Assembly (NCBI GenBank): GCA_034430515.1
Contig: DAOUEP010000034.1
Location: 1-17,375, forward strand
Length of the DNA: 17,375 nt
Origin: DAOUEH01 sp034430515
GTDB taxonomy: Bacteria; Chloroflexota; Dehalococcoidia; Dehalococcoidales; RBG-16-60-22
Reading direction: 5' to 3'
Below the pieces are notes generated by a model. That model saw nothing but the letters and a program-made list of their open reading frames with translations, did not search any database and had not been told where the DNA came from. The position numbers and the translations under genes are program-made. Position 1 is the first letter of the stretch, and every line of letters begins with the position of its first letter. Below are positions 14,336-17,375 of the stretch, piece by piece.

Positions 14336-15214
14336 GTGACCACCGTGACCATGTTCACCGGCAAGGGCGGCGTGGGCAAGACGACCTGCTCCGCCGCCAC
14401 GGCGCTGCATTACGCCGAAGGCAGCCGGACGCTGCTCATCTCCACCGACGCCACCCCATCGCTGAAACACATCTTCGAGACCGACGGGGCAGTCGCGGGG
14501 GTGCCTTCGCTCGCCATCCGCGAAATCGGCGCGGCGGAGGTACGCCGGCTGTGGGACGAAAAGTTCGGGCGGGAGGTCTATCAGGTCTTCAGCGCCTTCG
14601 TCGACATCGGCTACGACGAGTTCACCGGCTTCGTGACCTCGGTGCTGCCGGGGCTGGGCGAGGAGTTCATGGTGGACTACATCCGCGAGCTTTCCCAAGC
14701 CGGCGACTACACCCACGTCATCTGGGACACCGCCCCCCTGGGCCAGACGCTGGGGCTGCTGGCGACGCCGGCCCTGCTCACCGAGCACCTGCGCCTGGCG
14801 CCGCGCATCTACTCACGCCTGCGGGCGGGGCGGGGCAGCCGCCAGCCGGTGCTGGAAATCCTGCGGCGCTGGGAGGCCCTCTCCGCCGCCAACATGGAGT
14901 TTCTGCGGAATGATGTCTCTTTTACCATGGTCACCATCCCCGAGGCGCTGGCCGTGGCGCAGCTAGCGGGGGTCTTCGGCGAGATGGGCCGCTACGGGCT
15001 GGCCGTCGGGAGCATCATCGTCAATAACGTCGTCAAGACCGAGGAATCGCCCTTCCTGCGGACGAAGGCCCGCCAGCAGCGGGCGTACCTGGAGCACATC
15101 CGCAGCCAGTACGGGCGGCTGGCGATTACCGAGCTGCCCCTCTTCCCGCAGGAGGTCAGGGGGCTGGCGCGGCTGCGCGAAGTGTCCAAAATTCTTTTTC
15201 CGGGAGGCGCGTGA
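14336..15214 (+). CDS. ArsA/Get3-type ATPase, single domain
   Basis: This belongs to the SIMIBI class of P-loop ATPases (ArsA, Get3). In the roughly 292 residues I see the deviant Walker A FTGKGGVGKTT (7-17), the switch I-like STDATPSLKHIF (36-47) and the switch II-like DTAPLGQTLGLL (131-142). There is only one ATPase domain, as in Get3, not the fused pair of E. coli ArsA, and the paired metal-binding cysteines of arsenite ATPases are absent; the only cysteine is just after the P-loop. A role in arsenic export is therefore unlikely. The start is uncertain: GTG 14336 gives the normal N-terminus (MTTVTMFTGKGG), but no Shine-Dalgarno is seen; the frame stays open to TTG 14300. It lies between the flavoprotein and the cupin gene (1-bp gap). 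Confidence 0.82.
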   Translation: MTTVTMFTGKGGVGKTTCSAATALHYAEGSRTLLISTDATPSLKHIFETDGAVAGVPSLAIREIGAAEVRRLWDEKFGREVYQVFSAFVDIGYDEFTGFVTSVLPGLGEEFMVDYIRELSQAGDYTHVIWDTAPLGQTLGLLATPALLTEHLRLAPRIYSRLRAGRGSRQPVLEILRRWEALSAANMEFLRNDVSFTMVTIPEALAVAQLAGVFGEMGRYGLAVGSIIVNNVVKTEESPFLRTKARQQRAYLEHIRSQYGRLAITELPLFPQEVRGLARLREVSKILFPGGA

Positions 15215-15215
15215 T

Positions 15216-15635
15216 ATGACCGGCACGAAATACGGGCAATACGTCATTAAAAAACCGCTGGCGACCGGCGGCTACGGGCCGGAGTTCGTCTACGCGGGCG
15301 ATACCGAGTACAACTCCAACTTCACCATCATGTTCCTGCGCATCACCGAGCCGACCCTGATGGAGGAGTACCCCCACTACCACGACTTCGACATGTACCT
15401 CTACTTTATGTCCTTCGACCCGGACAACATGGGCGACCTGGGGGCGGATATCGTCATCGGCCTGGGGGAGGAGCGCGAGTTGCACCAAATCACCGTGCCC
15501 GCCAGCGTTTACATCCCCGCCGGGATGGTGCACTGCCCGCTGGAGTTCCGGCGGGTGGACAAGCCCATCCTCCTCGTCCACTGCACGCTGGCTTCTAAAT
15601 ACGTCAAGGAGCCGGACAAGATTATCAAGGACTGA
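15216..15635 (+). CDS. Small cupin-domain protein of unknown function
   Basis: The 139-residue protein looks like a single cupin barrel, a fold that often binds a metal through histidines. Motif 1 is represented by EYPHYHDFDMYLY (51-63, H54 and H56) and motif 2 by SVYIPAGMVHCPLEF (97-111, PxG and H106). The usual glutamate of motif 1 is missing; D59 stands nearby and might replace it. No catalytic function can be inferred. The ATG starts 1 bp after the ATPase stop with GGGAGG upstream, so it belongs to the flavoprotein/ATPase operon. Only 6 bp separate its end from the convergent rtcB gene, leaving no room for a terminator. Confidence 0.75.
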   Translation: MTGTKYGQYVIKKPLATGGYGPEFVYAGDTEYNSNFTIMFLRITEPTLMEEYPHYHDFDMYLYFMSFDPDNMGDLGADIVIGLGEERELHQITVPASVYIPAGMVHCPLEFRRVDKPILLVHCTLASKYVKEPDKIIKD

Positions 15636-15641
15636 CCTGGG

Positions 15642-17096
15642 TCAACCCTTCACCACCGCCAGCGGCCTCGTCCGCGCCACCTTTTTAGATATACCGGCGC
15701 CGTCGGCCACCGCCACCACCTCGTCCACGTCCTTATAAGCCTGGGGGGCCTCCTCGGCCAGGCCGCCGGTACTGCCCGCCCGCACGGCGATACCGCGCGC
15801 TTTAAGCTCCGCCAGCACGTCCCGCCCGCTCCGGGCCTTGCGGGCCGCGGCGCGGCTCAGCCGCCGCCCCGCCCCGTGGCAGGTAGAGCCGAAGGTCTCC
15901 CGCATCGCCCCTTCCGTCCCCGCCAGGATATAGGACGCCCGGCCCATGTCGCCGGGGATGAGGATGGGCTGCCCCACGGCGGCGTATTTCGGCGGCACGT
16001 CCGGGTGGCCGGCGGGGAAGGCGCGCGTCGCCCCCTTGCGGTGGACGCAGAGCCTGACCTTCTTCCCGTCCACTTCGTGCTCTTCCAGCTTGGCGATGTT
16101 ATGGGTCACGTCGTAGATAAGCTCCAGACCCGCCGTCGCCTCGCTCACGCCCAGCGCGCCGCAGAGAGCCTCCCGCACCCAGTGGGTAATGCACTGGCGG
16201 TTGGCCCAGGCGTAGTTGGCGGCGCAGCGCATCGCGGCCAGATAGCTCCGGCCCTCCGGCGAGTCCACCGGCACGGCGGCCAGCTGGCGGTCGGGCACCT
16301 GGATGCCGTAGCGGGGCATGGCCCGCAGCATCTCCTTGATGTAGTCCTCGGCCACCTGGTGGCCCAGCCCGCGCGAGCCGCAGTGGACATAGAGCACCAC
16401 CTGGCCGACGGAAGCGATGCCGAAGGCAGCGGCGGCCGCATCGTAAATCTCGTCGACGGCGGCGACCTCCAGGAAGTGGTTGCCGGAGCCGAGCGTGCCC
16501 AGCTGGGGGACGCCGCGCTCTTTGGCGCGGGCGCTGACGCGCGACGGGTCGGCACCAATCATCTCGCCGCCCTCCTCGGTGGCACTCAGGTCGGCCTCGC
16601 GGCCGTAGCCCTGCTCCACCGCCCAGCGCGAGCCTTTTTTCAGGACTTCGTCAATCTCTTTCCCGCGCAGCTTGATTTTGCCCTGCGAGCCCAGCCCGGA
16701 GGGGACGGCGTAATAGAGGGCGTCGATAAGGGCGTCTATCTTGGGGGCGATATCTTCTTTGGTGAGGTTAGTACGCAGGACGCGGACGCCGCAGTTGATA
16801 TCGAAGCCGACGCCCCCCGGCGAGACGACGCCGTCGCCCACGCGCATGGCGGCCACCCCACCGATGGGGAAGCCGTAGCCCCAGTGGATATCCGGCATGG
16901 CCAGCGAGTACCCCACGATGCCGGGCAGAAAGGCGACGTTGGCCACCTGCTCCGGGGCCTGGTCGGCCATTATCTGCCCTATCATGGCCTCGCTGGCGTA
17001 AATCAGGCCGGGGACGCGCATGCCCGGCTTGTAATCCGCCGGGATGCGGTAGCGGTACGCGTCCAGCTTTTCCAGCTTGCCGCCCCAGTTGGGCAT
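15642..17096 (-). CDS. rtcB: RNA-splicing ligase RtcB
   Basis: RtcB joins RNA 2',3'-cyclic phosphate (3'-phosphate) and 5'-OH ends with GTP and Mn2+, in RNA repair or tRNA splicing. All known active-site positions are visible in the 484 residues: PDIHWGYGFPIGG (68-80), GGVGFDINCGVR with D99 and C102, SGNHFLE (H207), VHCGSRGLGHQ (H238), THNIAKLE (H332), and the guanylated histidine H407 in STCHGAG, followed by the end PLAVVKG. The first ATG (17094-17096) has AGGAGAG 4 bases upstream. It lies 9 bp after the archease gene, the usual activator partner. No inserted intein is present. No RtcR regulator is visible in the window. Confidence 0.96.
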   Translation of the reverse strand: MPNWGGKLEKLDAYRYRIPADYKPGMRVPGLIYASEAMIGQIMADQAPEQVANVAFLPGIVGYSLAMPDIHWGYGFPIGGVAAMRVGDGVVSPGGVGFDINCGVRVLRTNLTKEDIAPKIDALIDALYYAVPSGLGSQGKIKLRGKEIDEVLKKGSRWAVEQGYGREADLSATEEGGEMIGADPSRVSARAKERGVPQLGTLGSGNHFLEVAAVDEIYDAAAAAFGIASVGQVVLYVHCGSRGLGHQVAEDYIKEMLRAMPRYGIQVPDRQLAAVPVDSPEGRSYLAAMRCAANYAWANRQCITHWVREALCGALGVSEATAGLELIYDVTHNIAKLEEHEVDGKKVRLCVHRKGATRAFPAGHPDVPPKYAAVGQPILIPGDMGRASYILAGTEGAMRETFGSTCHGAGRRLSRAAARKARSGRDVLAELKARGIAVRAGSTGGLAEEAPQAYKDVDEVVAVADGAGISKKVARTRPLAVVKG

Positions 17097-17105
17097 GAAT
17101 CTCTC

Positions 17106-17375
17106 CTAGATATCAAAGATGACCCGCACCCGGTTCCGGGCCTTATCCACCGTAAGCTGGTGGTAGGTAGCCGCCTTCACCCCCGTCTTGAGACGGTGGC
17201 GGGCGGGGTCGTACTTTTCCCCGCGGCAGTCGGCGACCAGGTGGGTATCGGAAAGCTCGGTAATATCGAAGCGTTTGAAGAGGAGCTGCTCCACGTCGAA
17301 ATAGTAGAGCAGGCCGTTGAGCCAATCGAAGAGCAGCCCCTCGATGTCGTCGGCGGCCGCCTCGACGCGGCGGGT
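17106..17375 (-). CDS. Archease, C-terminal part (runs off right edge)
   Basis: The frame is open to the last base and gives 89 C-terminal residues of archease, the small protein that speeds up guanylation and turnover of RtcB. Recognisable features are GLLFDWLNGLLYYFDVE, LLFKRFDI, the RGEKYDPARHRLKTGVKAATYHQL block with its conserved acidic and histidine positions, and the terminal VRVIFDI. The true start lies outside the window; a GTG at 17294 inside the domain is not the start. It ends 9 bp before rtcB, so the two form an operon. Confidence 0.93.
   Translation of the reverse strand, partial: TRRVEAAADDIEGLLFDWLNGLLYYFDVEQLLFKRFDITELSDTHLVADCRGEKYDPARHRLKTGVKAATYHQLTVDKARNRVRVIFDI

Noticed and set aside
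14336..15214. Arsenite-export ATPase assignment
   Set aside because: Only one ATPase domain is present, the metal-binding cysteines are missing, and there is no arsB, arsR or arsD nearby.
1..17375. tRNA, rRNA, riboswitch, CRISPR, insertion sequence, prophage or attachment sites
   Set aside because: No cloverleaf-type sequence, spaced direct-repeat array, transposase or integrase frame was found on reading both strands.

Overview
The window is GC-rich bacterial chromosome, mostly about 65-70% GC by hand count on sampled lines. It is densely packed with genes, and many neighbours overlap or lie only a few bases apart. The gene content points to an anaerobe: a four-subunit, ferredoxin-linked 2-oxoacid oxidoreductase, a phenylacetate-CoA-ligase-type enzyme, an oxygen-independent style of metabolism and no respiratory oxidase. 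I lean towards an anaerobic Chloroflexota (Dehalococcoidia-like) lineage from gene style, but nothing in the window proves the taxonomy. I saw no tRNA, rRNA, CRISPR array, insertion sequence or phage gene.

Layout. 1-1907 (minus): a DUF72 protein followed directly by the 5' part of recN, which runs off the left edge. 2028-5606 (minus): a MarR-type regulator, then the four subunits of a 2-oxoacid:ferredoxin oxidoreductase in the order gamma, delta, alpha, beta, closed by a hairpin terminator. 5607-5816: a divergent control region with two look-alike palindromes and promoters facing both ways. 5817-7343 (plus): a phenylacetate-CoA-ligase-family enzyme and a 61-residue protein of unknown function, followed by a C-rich stretch and a terminator. 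7487-9854 (plus): a MerR-type regulator of clearly lower GC, with a textbook 19-bp-spacer MerR promoter, followed by a MATE efflux pump. 9835-12648 (minus): a compact three-gene unit (two-TM membrane protein, TatD-type hydrolase, short-chain dehydrogenase with an unusual C-terminal extension) that converges with the MATE gene and overlaps it by 20 bp. 12712-15635 (plus): an extended -10 promoter drives a CrtI/phytoene-desaturase-like flavoprotein, a single-domain ArsA-type ATPase and a small cupin. 15642-17375 (minus): RtcB RNA ligase preceded by its activator archease, cut by the right edge.

How the genes may work together. The oxidoreductase would turn a 2-oxoacid plus CoA into an acyl-CoA, CO2 and reduced ferredoxin. 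The divergent ligase would make an acyl- or aryl-CoA from a free acid with ATP. Sharing a MarR-controlled intergenic region suggests one regulon for one substrate class, possibly aromatic or amino-acid-derived acids; the substrate itself cannot be read from sequence. The MerR/MATE pair looks like a drug-responsive efflux unit. The flavoprotein/ArsA/cupin trio and the membrane protein/TatD/SDR trio are conserved-looking operons without an obvious known pathway and are the best candidates for undescribed biology here.
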